A stretch of DNA of 64,000 nt from Hymenobacter sp. CRA2 (GTDB taxonomy: Bacteria > Bacteroidota > Bacteroidia > Cytophagales > Hymenobacteraceae), in NCBI RefSeq assembly GCF_002007105.1, contig NZ_MVBC01000014.1:83521-147520 (forward strand), given 5' to 3'. The translations under genes and the position numbers were made by a program. This document shows, piece by piece, positions 17,311 to 25,716 of this stretch. Every line of letters starts with the position of its first letter. Position 1 is the stretch's first letter. The notes beneath the pieces were generated by a model. That model did no database searches. It was not told the origin of the DNA and worked only from the letters and a program-made list of their open reading frames with translations.

Positions 17311-17850
17311 ATGCCGCAACTCGACGAGATATTAGCCGGCTGCCGCCGCGGCCAGCCGGCGGCCCAACGCCAACTATACGAGCATCTGTCTTACCGACTG
17401 ATGGGGGTATGCCTGCGTTATTGCCCGACCCGGGACGAAGCCGAAGACGCGCTGCAGAACGCCTTCGTGAAGATCTTCACCAACCTGCACCAATACGCGG
17501 GGCAGGGCCCTTTTGAGGCCTGGGCGCGACGCATTGCCGTGACCACCGCCATCAACGCCTACCACCAGCGCCGCCTGCGCGGCCCGCATGTGGACTATGA
17601 GGAAGCCACCGAGCAGGCCCATCCCGACGGCACGCCGCTCGACCAGCTTTCGGCCAACGACGTGGTGAGCCTGATGCAGACGCTGCCGCTGGGCTACCGC
17701 ACCGTGCTGAACCTGTACGCCGTGGAAGGCTACTCCCACGCCGAAATAGCCGACCTGCTGGGCATCTCCGAGGGCACCAGCAAATCCCAGTTGTCCCGCG
17801 CCCGCCACCTGCTGGGGGAGCGGTTGATGGCCACTAACAAAATAGCCTAA
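17311..17850 (+). CDS. ECF-type RNA polymerase sigma factor
   Basis: This 179-residue sigma factor has region 2 (MGVCLRYCPTRDEAEDALQNAFVKIF, the -10 recognition helix) and region 4 (LPLGYRTVLNLYAVEGYSHAEIADLLGISEGTSKSQLSRAR, a helix-turn-helix for the -35 element). It heads a three-gene run with the anchored barrel protein (5-base gap) and a lipoprotein, so the three are probably co-expressed and may autoregulate. The target promoters cannot be read here. Confidence 0.93.
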   Translation: MPQLDEILAGCRRGQPAAQRQLYEHLSYRLMGVCLRYCPTRDEAEDALQNAFVKIFTNLHQYAGQGPFEAWARRIAVTTAINAYHQRRLRGPHVDYEEATEQAHPDGTPLDQLSANDVVSLMQTLPLGYRTVLNLYAVEGYSHAEIADLLGISEGTSKSQLSRARHLLGERLMATNKIA

Positions 17851-17855
17851 CGACC

Positions 17856-19520
17856 ATGACTGATTTCGACTCCGACGACTTTCTGCGCGAGCTGCACAAC
17901 AAGCTCCACGACTTTGGCGCGGCACCGCCCGACGACGCCTGGGCCAACATTCAGCGTCAGCTGCCGCAGCAAAAAAAGGACCGTCGCCCGCTTTTTTACC
18001 TGAGCGCGGCCGCGGCAGTACTCCTGCTGGGCGTGCTGAGCCTCGGCAGCTGGCTCTACCTGCGCCCGACGTCGCAGCCGGGCGCCGGGCTGGCAGCTCA
18101 CGGTCTGTCTGGCACCAGCCGCAACGCTGGCGGGGCGTCCGCCGCGGGCCGCGCTGGCTTCGGTAGCTCCGCCGGCACCGGCAGTGCCGCTGGCACCTCA
18201 GCGGCTGATGCTGCCAGGCGGAGCGGCGCAACCGCCGCCGGGGGAAGTGACGTCGCTACCAGCACAGCTTCAGCTGCAACTGCTGGTCGCCGCGCTACTA
18301 CCAAGGAATCAGCTTACGGACGGGCCGAATTCACACGGACCGCAAACGCATCCACGGCGGTTAGCCGCACGGCCGCTGCCAGGTCGGGTTCGTCGGCGGC
18401 TCGCCTGCGGCGCCTCGCGGCTCGCTCGGGCCGCTCGCACAACAGCACGGCGGCTATGCACTCGGCAGCGGATGCGGCTTCCCTCTCCGGAGCAGCCCGC
18501 GCAAGCGCAGGCTCGTTGTCGAAAGCCACTTCCGCCTCGGCGCGGGCTAAGCGCCGCGCCAGCCGCTCGGCGCTGGCCGCTACAGCTGCGGCCGATGCGG
18601 CCGAGTCCCGCTCGGGCCTGCGCCGCAGCCGCCGGCAGATGCTCCGTGGCGCGGTAGCAGCCAGCGCGGCCTCGGCCGACGGCGAAGCAACGGCGGCCTG
18701 GAGCCGCACGGGCCGCGCAGCACGCGCCGGCCGCATCAGGCCCTCCGGCGAAGCGCTGGAGCCCGTAGCGCCGGCCGTGGCCCGCCCCGAGCCCGAAGAG
18801 CCGGAGGTGCGCCGGTCCAAGCGCAACCGCGCCCCGCGCCCCACGCGGCGGGCCCGCATCCTCAAAAACCTGACGGCTAACGTGCTGGTCGGGTCGGCCC
18901 TCTCCTACCGGCAGCTGTCGGGCGGGGGCACGCTGGCGCAGCGGCAGCTGGCCAGCCTGGAACGCCCTGCCCTGGGCTACTCCGCGCATGTGGGGCTGGC
19001 CTACGCCCTGAACAAGCGCCTGAAAGTGTCGCTGGGCCTGGGCTACACCGACTACGCCACCCGCTACCTCTACCAGGTGCAGAAAGGCGACGGCGTGGTG
19101 AAAGTGGATCAGCGCGACGTGTACCGCTTCATCACCATGCCTGTGCAGGTGCAGTACCAGCTGGCGGCCAATCACCGCTACTCGGTGGGCTGGCTGGCCG
19201 GCGCCTCGCTGGGCGCCTACGCCGGGGGCCGTACCACCACGGGCACGGCCTGCAACTGCCTGCAGAGCGACGCCCCGGCATCCGACGAAGGCTACCGCAC
19301 CTGGGCGGTGGCGGCCACGGCTGGCGGCTACCTGGAGTACTACCTCAACCCGGATGTGCGCCTGCTGCTCCGCCCCACGCTGCAGTACCAGCTCAACTCG
19401 CTCACCGACCCGGCTGCCGGGCTGGTGGAGCGCCGCCCCTGGTCGGTAGGGCTGCAGACGGGCCTCTCCTTCAACCTGAAAGACAAGCCGCGCCCAGGCG
19501 CGGCCAGTGCCAAACGGTAA
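17856..19520 (+). CDS. Membrane-anchored protein with C-terminal outer-membrane beta-barrel-like domain
   Basis: The protein has 554 residues. Residues 1-45 resemble the cytoplasmic end of anti-sigma proteins (LRELHNKLHDFGAAPPDDAWANI), and a single helix (AAAAVLLLGVLSLGSWLYL) spans the inner membrane. About 220 residues of Ala/Ser/Arg/Gly low complexity follow, then a region of about 210 residues with alternating strands that ends SFNLKDKP and looks like an outer-membrane barrel. It sits right after the ECF sigma gene, so a signal-linked role is plausible. The linker should be treated with care: a second open frame runs through 18184-18657, so compensating frameshifts cannot be excluded. Confidence 0.7.
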   Translation: MTDFDSDDFLRELHNKLHDFGAAPPDDAWANIQRQLPQQKKDRRPLFYLSAAAAVLLLGVLSLGSWLYLRPTSQPGAGLAAHGLSGTSRNAGGASAAGRAGFGSSAGTGSAAGTSAADAARRSGATAAGGSDVATSTASAATAGRRATTKESAYGRAEFTRTANASTAVSRTAAARSGSSAARLRRLAARSGRSHNSTAAMHSAADAASLSGAARASAGSLSKATSASARAKRRASRSALAATAAADAAESRSGLRRSRRQMLRGAVAASAASADGEATAAWSRTGRAARAGRIRPSGEALEPVAPAVARPEPEEPEVRRSKRNRAPRPTRRARILKNLTANVLVGSALSYRQLSGGGTLAQRQLASLERPALGYSAHVGLAYALNKRLKVSLGLGYTDYATRYLYQVQKGDGVVKVDQRDVYRFITMPVQVQYQLAANHRYSVGWLAGASLGAYAGGRTTTGTACNCLQSDAPASDEGYRTWAVAATAGGYLEYYLNPDVRLLLRPTLQYQLNSLTDPAAGLVERRPWSVGLQTGLSFNLKDKPRPGAASAKR

Positions 19521-19535
19521 CGCTCAGCTCCCATC

Positions 19536-20486
19536 ATGAAGAAGTATTTTCTACCTGCTTTACTTGCCGTTAGCCTGCTGGGCTGCAAAGCTGATCTGGT
19601 TGTGTGCACGCCCGACGGCGGTGGCACCGTCACGCCTCCGCCCGCCACGCTAACCGCTTTTGCTACCCAATACGGCGCCATCAGCCAGCAATTCAGCCTG
19701 ACGCCGGGCTCGGGGCAGACCGTCACGACGGCCAAGGGCAACCGGTTTGCCTTTACCCCGAGCAACTTCGTGCGCTCCGACAACCGCCCCTTGTCGACCA
19801 GCCCGATTAAAATGGCCGTCCGCGAAATCATGGGCAAGGGCGACATGGTGCTGAGCGCCATGCCCACCGTCGACACCAACGGGCAACTGCTCGAATCGGC
19901 GGGTGAGTTTCAGCTGCTGGCCACGCAGGACAACGTGCCGCTGCGCATCAACGACACCACCCGCGTGACGTTTTCAACGGTGCCGCCGGCCATGCTCAAC
20001 AGCGCGCAGGGCATGCAGCTATTCGTGGGGGGCGGCAGCGGCACGGCCTGCTTTGGCTGGGTACCGGTGCCTTCCTCCACCCTCAGCTCCAACGGCCAGC
20101 AAGGGTTTGCGGGCTCCGTGCCCGGCACCCTGCTAAACTCGGGCGAGGGCTGGATCAACTGCGACCGGTTTGCCACCATTCAAACGGCCACGCCACTGGC
20201 GGTGACGGTGGCGGGCAGCAACGTGACCATCGACAACACGGGGGTTTTTATCGTGTTCGAGGACCTGAACGCGGTGATGAAAGTCTGCGGCGTCAATGGC
20301 AGCAGCACGTTCACGGCCGCCCGGGTCCCGGTGGGCGCGCGCGTCAAAGTGCTGACGCTGCGCACCGACAACGGCCGCCTGTACTACGGCAAGCAGAGCC
20401 TGACCATTGCTCAGAACCAAACTCTTACGCTTACCCCGACGGAGGCCAACGAGGCCGATATCGTAGCCGACATCCGTGGTTTATAG
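19536..20486 (+). CDS. Hypothetical lipoprotein
   Basis: This 316-residue protein has a lipoprotein signal (KKYFLPALLAVSLLGCKAD; lipobox LLGC), so it is lipid-anchored, probably in the outer membrane. The mature part is Thr/Val/Asn-rich and beta-strand-like, with no catalytic motif seen. Fifteen bases separate it from the barrel gene and an intrinsic terminator follows its stop, making it the last gene of the sigma-factor unit. The family is unknown to me. Confidence 0.75.
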   Translation: MKKYFLPALLAVSLLGCKADLVVCTPDGGGTVTPPPATLTAFATQYGAISQQFSLTPGSGQTVTTAKGNRFAFTPSNFVRSDNRPLSTSPIKMAVREIMGKGDMVLSAMPTVDTNGQLLESAGEFQLLATQDNVPLRINDTTRVTFSTVPPAMLNSAQGMQLFVGGGSGTACFGWVPVPSSTLSSNGQQGFAGSVPGTLLNSGEGWINCDRFATIQTATPLAVTVAGSNVTIDNTGVFIVFEDLNAVMKVCGVNGSSTFTAARVPVGARVKVLTLRTDNGRLYYGKQSLTIAQNQTLTLTPTEANEADIVADIRGL

Positions 20487-20517
20487 CTATTCCGCTTATC
20501 GTACAGCATTAGCAGTA

Positions 20518-20556
20518 CCGGCCAGCTCCACCTCGGGGCTGGCCGGTTCTTTTTTG
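20518..20556 (+). terminator. Intrinsic terminator of the sigma-factor operon
   Basis: The arms CCGGCCAGC (20518-20526) and GCTGGCCGG (20538-20546) form a nine-pair GC-rich stem followed by TTCTTTTTT. Confidence 0.85.
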
Positions 20557-20557
20557 T

Positions 20558-20655
20558 CTAAGAGCGTATTTGGATTTTGCTGAAACTACCTCCAGAACGT
20601 CATGCTTCGGCAAGCTCAGCATGACCTAAACTAAAAATTCTCAACACGCTCTAAG
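20558..20655. mobile_element. Small non-autonomous element (MITE-like), IS5-type ends
   Basis: This is an insert of about 98 bp. The left end reads TAA then GAGCGTATTTGGA; the right end, reversed, reads GAGCGTGTTGAGA and is followed by TAA, so a three-base TNA target duplication is visible. The centre holds a GTCATGC...GCATGAC palindrome. No coding potential is present. The ends match the transposase-bearing element at 63875. Confidence 0.7.
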
Positions 20656-20678
20656 CGCCTATTCGACATGTGCAGAAC

Positions 20679-20787
20679 GTCATGTCGAGCTTATCGAGAC
20701 ATCTCGCTCGGGGGCTCTGCTGTTCGTTGAACGGGTTGATTACTATCTGAATAAACACGCGATATGCCACGACCAGCTCGACCTGAC
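20679..20787. repeat. Second copy of the GTCATGTCGAGC palindromic repeat
   Basis: The left arm (20679-20708) matches that at 2191 with one base change (TTATC for TTGTC). The right arm is more diverged (CCAGCTCGACCTGAC). It adjoins the MITE-like element on its left and the hutI stop on its right. Confidence 0.7.
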
Positions 20788-20823
20788 CGCCTGTTGCAGT
20801 CGGTGCCACTTGCCGGATAGGCT

Positions 20824-22095
20824 CTAAGCTGGCTGCTCAGCTCCACCGATGAAGACCTGCGCCACGGGGTTTTCGCCGAGCCAGTAAGGCAGCTGGCAGT
20901 AGTCCGGCACTTGCAGCACCAGTACGTCGGCGCGCTTGCCGGGCTCCAGCGAGCCACAGGTAGCTTGCTGGCCGATGGCCCAAGCGGCATTGAGCGTGAC
21001 GGCGGCCAGCGCCTCGCGGGGTGTAAGGCCCATTTTCAGACAAGCCACCTGTAGGGCCAGCCACAGGTTTTTGCTGGGGCACGAACCGGGGTTGAAGTCC
21101 GTGCTCAAGGCCACGGGCAGGCCAGCCTCGATGAAGGCGCGGCCGGGGGCGTATTTCTCCTGGCGCAGAAACAGTGGCACCAGCGGCAGCAGCACGGCCA
21201 CCGTACGCCCCCCACTGGCCTGGGCCACCGCAGCCGCGCCCTCGGGCGTGAGGTAGTCACAATGGTCGACGCTGAGGGCCCCCAGCTCGGCGGCCATCCG
21301 GCAGCCGCCCAGGTCGTGGAGCTGCTCGGCGTGAATTTTCAGCCCGAAGCCCCTTTCGTGCGCCCGTTGCAGGTAGCCTCGCGACTCCTCGACTGAAAAC
21401 GCCCCTTCCTCGCAGAAAATATCCACGAACGGTACTTCCGCGGGGTTGAGCGCCGGCAGCACTTCCGCGGCCAGCATCTGCAGGTACTCCGCGGGCCGGC
21501 CTTTGTACTCAGGGCCGGGCACGTGCGCGCCGAGGAAGGTGGGCACCACCCGCACGGCCTGTTGCTCGCCGGCCTGCCGGGCTATGCGCAGCAGCCGCAG
21601 CTCGGTGGCGGCGTCGAGACCGTAGCCGCTCTTGGCTTCGAGGGTGGTGACGCCGTAGCGGCGGAAGCCCTCCAGGTGGTGCAGGGCACTGGCGAGCAGC
21701 TCGTCGTCGGAGGCGGCGCGGGTGCGGCGCACGGTGCTCAGAATGCCGCCGCCCGAGGCCAGAATATCGAGGTAGGACTCGCCCTGTAGCTTGCGCTGGA
21801 ACTCGTCGGCACGGTTGCCGCCGAACACCAGGTGCGTGTGGCACTCCACCAGGCCCGGCATCAGCACCCGCCCCGATACATCCACCACCCGCGTGGCGGG
21901 CCCGATGCGGCCGGCGTCCAGTTCGCTCATGGGCCCCACGGCCACGATGGTCTCGCCAAGGCAGGCCACGTAGCCGTGCTCGATGACCTGCCACTCAGTG
22001 AGGTCAACCCCGCGCAGGGGGCGGTCGGTGGGGCCGCCGGCCAGGGTGAGCACCTGGGCGGCATGGCAGAAGAGCAGGGAGTACGGCTGGGCCAT
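20824..22095 (-). CDS. hutI: Imidazolonepropionase
   Basis: This 423-residue amidohydrolase hydrolyses 4-imidazolone-5-propanoate to formiminoglutamate, the third step of histidine breakdown. The metal-binding MPGLVECHTHLVFGGNRADEF (HxH), the LEAKSGYGL motif and the final-domain LSTDFNPGSCPS are all typical of HutI. ATG at 22095 begins the usual beta-sandwich; the frame extends further upstream without merit. The other hut genes are not in this window, so the pathway must be completed elsewhere. Confidence 0.95.
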   Translation of the reverse strand: MAQPYSLLFCHAAQVLTLAGGPTDRPLRGVDLTEWQVIEHGYVACLGETIVAVGPMSELDAGRIGPATRVVDVSGRVLMPGLVECHTHLVFGGNRADEFQRKLQGESYLDILASGGGILSTVRRTRAASDDELLASALHHLEGFRRYGVTTLEAKSGYGLDAATELRLLRIARQAGEQQAVRVVPTFLGAHVPGPEYKGRPAEYLQMLAAEVLPALNPAEVPFVDIFCEEGAFSVEESRGYLQRAHERGFGLKIHAEQLHDLGGCRMAAELGALSVDHCDYLTPEGAAAVAQASGGRTVAVLLPLVPLFLRQEKYAPGRAFIEAGLPVALSTDFNPGSCPSKNLWLALQVACLKMGLTPREALAAVTLNAAWAIGQQATCGSLEPGKRADVLVLQVPDYCQLPYWLGENPVAQVFIGGAEQPA

Positions 22096-22153
22096 AGGCG
22101 GGCAAAACGGGTGGATGGTGGGCCGAAAATACGCGTCTGACCTCTTCCGCCCG

Positions 22154-22645
22154 TTACCCGGCGAAGGGCCGGTAGAAATCAAACCGCTGCCCGGTAGCCA
22201 CATCGAAATAATCCCACTGGTCTGGCTGCGTCTTCACACCCCGCCCGATTTTGACTTTGATGAATACACGCTCGTACACCAGAGTGATGTTGCCCATCAG
22301 GTACGTCATTTCAAGTACGGTCTTGAATTTTCCCTTCTGAGTCGTGGTACTGGCGTCGTGCACTTCCACCATGCGCTCATCTGGCTGCTGCTCATAGCGG
22401 TGAGGCGAGGCTGCATAGGGGCTGTGGTAGCCCTTAGGCACTGACTTGTGAAAGCATTCTACACCGGTAAATTGGATATCAACAAACTTCCGACAGCCAC
22501 GCTCTACGTTGAAATCCAACAGCGTGCCCACAAGCTGAAAAACTTGCTCAGTAGGTCGGTATTCGAATCCGAACACGCTGCAACTCCAGTAAGGATAAGG
22601 GCTGAAGAACTCTCGTACGTCTGTTACTTCCTGGTAGTCCTGCAT
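22154..22645 (-). CDS. Hypothetical protein
   Basis: This is a 163-residue cytosolic-looking protein, rich in aromatic residues, with strand-like patterning (FEYRPTEQVFQLVGTLLDFN, VYERVFIKVKIG). There is no signal peptide, membrane helix or recognised motif. Its base composition is visibly more AT-rich than that of its neighbours, which may point to a different origin. It is 14 bases from the upstream DUF3052-like gene, on the same strand. Confidence 0.55.
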   Translation of the reverse strand: MQDYQEVTDVREFFSPYPYWSCSVFGFEYRPTEQVFQLVGTLLDFNVERGCRKFVDIQFTGVECFHKSVPKGYHSPYAASPHRYEQQPDERMVEVHDASTTTQKGKFKTVLEMTYLMGNITLVYERVFIKVKIGRGVKTQPDQWDYFDVATGQRFDFYRPFAG

Positions 22646-22658
22646 AATCCTTTACCAA

Positions 22659-23111
22659 TCATTCCGGTGCAATGCGCGCCTGCCCGCCGGCTGAAATAGC
22701 GCCTTTGCGCGTCATCTTCTTGATGTATTCCACGCGCCGAAAGCGCAGCGCCGACCAGTCTTCGTCGATGGCGACCTGACTAACGGGCTCGAAGCCGGCT
22801 GCGCCCAGCGCAGCCCAGCCGGTGTCGCGGTTGAACTCGCAGCGGTATTTCTTCGAGGAGCCTTTGGGATAAGCCACCCACACGGCTACGTCGCCGGGGG
22901 CGTGGCCAAGCTGCGCGGCCACATCAGCTATTTCCTGCTGCCTGGTAGCAAAGGCCAGTACGGTGGTAACGGGTACTGCGGGGGCCAGGGCAGCTTCCAC
23001 GGTGGCCCGTTCCCACAGCTCGGCCAAGACGGGCTGCAAATCGGCGGGCAGGCCCAGCAGGCCGACTACGGCGCCAGGCTTGATCTGGAGTTTGTCGACG
23101 ACGGATTTCAT
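22659..23111 (-). CDS. DUF3052-like protein
   Basis: This 150-residue protein has the layout of the DUF3052 family: KLQIKPGAVVGLLGLP at the start, a central VWVAYPKGSSKKYRCEFNRD and the closing VAIDEDWSALRFRRV. A basic tail (YIKKMTRKGAIS) follows. The Rossmann-like core suggests a nucleotide or cofactor fold, but the family has no known function. The call comes from remembered patterns and is tentative. It lies in a run of minus-strand genes with the Thg1-like and kinase genes. Confidence 0.6.
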   Translation of the reverse strand: MKSVVDKLQIKPGAVVGLLGLPADLQPVLAELWERATVEAALAPAVPVTTVLAFATRQQEIADVAAQLGHAPGDVAVWVAYPKGSSKKYRCEFNRDTGWAALGAAGFEPVSQVAIDEDWSALRFRRVEYIKKMTRKGAISAGGQARIAPE

Positions 23112-23135
23112 ACTGCAAAATACACGGCCGCGTCG

Positions 23136-23909
23136 CTAGCTCGTGGTGCCCGTGGGCTGTAGCCACTGCCGCACCAGGGCCTCGTACTCCGCCCCCAACG
23201 GCAGCTCATAATCCACCTGCAGGTCCCGCCGCGTGGCTTGCACCGCCTGCTGCCGAATGGGGTCGTAACCGGTGCGTACTTCCTGGCCCCAGTACACGCC
23301 AGTGCCGCGCTTTTGCCACGCGGGCAAGTCGTGGTAGTTGATGCCGCGCTGCATCAGCAGCTCGTGTTTGGCCCCGGTGCTCAGGTGTTTGATCTGAGCG
23401 TGCGCTGCCGCCGGCGCTACGCCTGCGCGGCGCAGCAACCAGTAGCAGTGGGCGTTGAGCGAATTGCGGTGGGCATCTTCCTGCCGCCACCGGAAGTAGT
23501 CCACCACGTAGTCGGGGCCAGGCAGCTGCGCGATGCGGCAGTCGAAGCAGGCCACGCCGCCGAGCTGCAGCGAAAAGGCGGCCGAGGCCTCGCCCGCCAG
23601 CACCGAAATCAGCTTGCGCAGCTTCCGGCCGAAGGCATCTTCAGTCAGGTCCAGCAGCAAAGAAATTTCGTCGCTCTGGGTGTAGCCGTACCGTACCCGG
23701 AAGCCGCAATGCATCAGGTGGCGCACGGTGGCCACCATCATGTCGCGCACCCGCTCGTCAAACGGCGCTTCGAAGGAATACACTTCCTTGGTCAGGCGGG
23801 TGAAGCCGCGGCCATCCAGCCGGGCCACCAGGTACAGGCCCGGCAGGGCGCAGTGGTCGTGTGCCGTTTCGAACACCCGCAGGCGGGCATCCAGGTCGTT
23901 GAATTTCAT
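23136..23909 (-). CDS. Thg1-like 3'-5' polymerase (tRNA-His guanylyltransferase family)
   Basis: This 257-residue protein has the Thg1 palm core: YLVARLDGRGFTRLTKE with the first metal Asp, and RYGYTQSDEISLLL with the second. Further family motifs include the RWRQEDAHRNSLNAHCYW stretch. Thg1 enzymes add nucleotides in the reverse, 3'-5' direction. Bacterial Thg1-like proteins do not add the G-1 of tRNA-His but repair 5'-truncated tRNAs. The kinase-like gene immediately upstream could prepare the 5' ends, suggesting an RNA-repair pair. Confidence 0.9.
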   Translation of the reverse strand: MKFNDLDARLRVFETAHDHCALPGLYLVARLDGRGFTRLTKEVYSFEAPFDERVRDMMVATVRHLMHCGFRVRYGYTQSDEISLLLDLTEDAFGRKLRKLISVLAGEASAAFSLQLGGVACFDCRIAQLPGPDYVVDYFRWRQEDAHRNSLNAHCYWLLRRAGVAPAAAHAQIKHLSTGAKHELLMQRGINYHDLPAWQKRGTGVYWGQEVRTGYDPIRQQAVQATRRDLQVDYELPLGAEYEALVRQWLQPTGTTS

Positions 23910-23935
23910 GCCGGCAAGCTACGCAGCGGTGCGGC

Positions 23936-24424
23936 TTAGTCTGCGCTGGAAACCGGTGAAGCGGGCGGCGGGCTCGGCTGCTCGTCCTGCCACGGCTCCA
24001 CGCTGAATTCTCCGCCCTCGCCGATGCGCACGTAGTACAGCTGATCGAAGCCCTCGGCGTAGCGCGGCAGCTCCAGCCGCCCAGCCGCGCCAAAAATGCC
24101 TTTGTCGGGCACCTGCTCGGCCACGGGCCGCTGCCGGTTGCGCAGCAGCGCCGCCCGCGGCACCGACTGGAAGTAATAGCCCACCACCTCGTAGCCCGCC
24201 GACTTGGCCGCGGCAATGTAGCGGGCCCGCTCGGCGGCCGTGGGGTTGGTGTTGTCGACGGCGAATTTAGCCTGGGTGTCAAGGCAGAGTTGCAACAGGC
24301 GCTGCTCACGGTTGCGGGTCTTGAGCAGATCAAGGCTGATGCGGATGTGGGAATTGAACAGGCGCTCCTTGTAAAAGGTGGACTTGCCCGTGGCCTGAAT
24401 GCCGCAGAAGATGATGGCTTGCAT
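23936..24424 (-). CDS. P-loop kinase, polynucleotide-kinase-like
   Basis: The protein has 162 residues. The Walker A motif GIQATGKST is at residues 8-16, and an aspartate-bearing strand (RISLDLLKTR) and VDNTNPTAAERARYI follow. The last is typical of PNKP-type kinases and related AAA-like kinases (D-N-T-N-P). The C-terminus is acidic and Pro-rich. By family it would phosphorylate 5'-OH ends of RNA or DNA using ATP. It precedes the Thg1-like gene by 26 bases, and joint work in RNA end repair is inferred. Confidence 0.8.
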   Translation of the reverse strand: MQAIIFCGIQATGKSTFYKERLFNSHIRISLDLLKTRNREQRLLQLCLDTQAKFAVDNTNPTAAERARYIAAAKSAGYEVVGYYFQSVPRAALLRNRQRPVAEQVPDKGIFGAAGRLELPRYAEGFDQLYYVRIGEGGEFSVEPWQDEQPSPPPASPVSSAD

Positions 24425-24551
24425 GGAAGAAGAAGCTGGCGCCGGTCGCGCCTGCGGCTAAATTGGCACCGAAAATAAAGCAGGTTGCCAAACTGCATCC
24501 GTTACTGCCTACTCAGCAAGTTACGCGGGCTGCAAGCCGGCCCGATTCCGG

Positions 24552-24587
24552 GCGCCGGTTTCACTTCGCCAGGAGCGAAACCGGCGC
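24552..24587. other. Stem-loop downstream of the radical SAM gene
   Basis: Arms GCGCCGGTTTC and GAAACCGGCGC (11 perfect pairs) flank a 14-base loop, 19 bases after the end of the minus-strand SPL-like gene. No T-run follows, so its role as a terminator is uncertain. Confidence 0.45.
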
Positions 24588-24606
24588 TGGCTGATGCTAC
24601 TCCGGC

Positions 24607-25716
24607 TTACGTCCAATACAGAATCGGCGCCTGCGGAAAGCGCTGCTGCCACTCGGCGTAGAAGAACTGCTTCATCGCGCGCATTTCATCGGGCGGGTAT
24701 ACGTACTTCAGGCCGCCGAACTTATTGCGCTTCACGGCGCGGGCCGCCTCGTCGAGGTCGAGCGAGGTATTGGGGTACCACTGCAGCAGCACGTCCTTGG
24801 AGCCGGGCGTGAAGCGGTGACTGATGAATTCCACCGTGAGGTCACAAGGAAAGTCCAGCGCGGCCTGCACGCGGTCGAGCAGCGTGCGGTACTCCTGCTG
24901 CCAGCCGGGGATGGGCATGATGGGCGCCAGCACCACGCCCACGGGGTAGCCGCCCCCACCCTGCGCCACGGGCAGCGCCAACTGGCGCAGCGCCTGCAGC
25001 CGGGCTTCGATGGAGGCCGTACCGGCTTCGAGCTTGCGGGCGACGGGCTCGGCATTGAGGCTGACGCGGGCACGGGTGTGTCCCTGGTGCGGCAAGGCCA
25101 GCAGCGAATCGACGTGGTTGTACTTGGAGACGAAACGCAGCCGCGCCCCTTCCTGCTCGCCGAAGTAGCGGATGCACTCGGCCAGGCTGCCCGTCAGGTG
25201 CTCGATGCCGAGCACATCGGTGTAGCAGCTGACCTCAAACGAGGTGAGCCGGCCGGGCTGCTCGTAGGCGGCCGTGTTCTGCAGCAGCGTAGGCAGGTTG
25301 GCAAATACTTTCACCACGGGCGGGCCGCTGAGCGAGCCGGCCAGGTAGCAGTACTGGCAGTGAGCCGGGCAGCCCTCGGCGAGGTTCATCTGCCAGTCGG
25401 CCGAAGGTGGGGTGGGCTGCAGGCGTAGCGCGCTCGGCGGGGCTTTCACCACGGCCAGCGTGCTTTTGGCGCGGCGGTAAGTGTCGCGGGCATCGTCGCC
25501 GCGCAGGCCGGTGAGGCGGTTGCTTTTCAGGATTTCCACCTCCAGGTCGTGGGCCGTCACGCGCTCCAGAATCTGCTGGCCGAAAGGCTCGTCCAGCGCA
25601 TCGGGCGTGAAGACCACCCGTTTGGGCAGCCACAGCTTGGCAGCGTGCGTGCGCGGCGCATCGGGCGCAGTGATTGTCGGGCTATTCAGGATGGGCAATA
25701 ACAGCTGGTCGGTCAT
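24607..25716 (-). CDS. SPL-like radical SAM protein (spore photoproduct lyase family)
   Basis: This 369-residue radical SAM protein has the cluster-binding motif CPAHCQYCYL, within the CxxxCxxC type, preceded by WQMNLAEG. Motifs of the spore photoproduct lyase family follow: SFEVSCYTDVLGIEHL, SKYNHVDSLL, RVSLNAEPV and, near the end, EFISHRFTPGSKDVLLQWYP. Such lyases repair a thymine dimer in spore DNA, but this lineage does not sporulate, so the substrate here is unknown. ATG at 25716 is chosen; a TTG at 25746 is possible. Confidence 0.88.
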   Translation of the reverse strand: MTDQLLLPILNSPTITAPDAPRTHAAKLWLPKRVVFTPDALDEPFGQQILERVTAHDLEVEILKSNRLTGLRGDDARDTYRRAKSTLAVVKAPPSALRLQPTPPSADWQMNLAEGCPAHCQYCYLAGSLSGPPVVKVFANLPTLLQNTAAYEQPGRLTSFEVSCYTDVLGIEHLTGSLAECIRYFGEQEGARLRFVSKYNHVDSLLALPHQGHTRARVSLNAEPVARKLEAGTASIEARLQALRQLALPVAQGGGGYPVGVVLAPIMPIPGWQQEYRTLLDRVQAALDFPCDLTVEFISHRFTPGSKDVLLQWYPNTSLDLDEAARAVKRNKFGGLKYVYPPDEMRAMKQFFYAEWQQRFPQAPILYWT

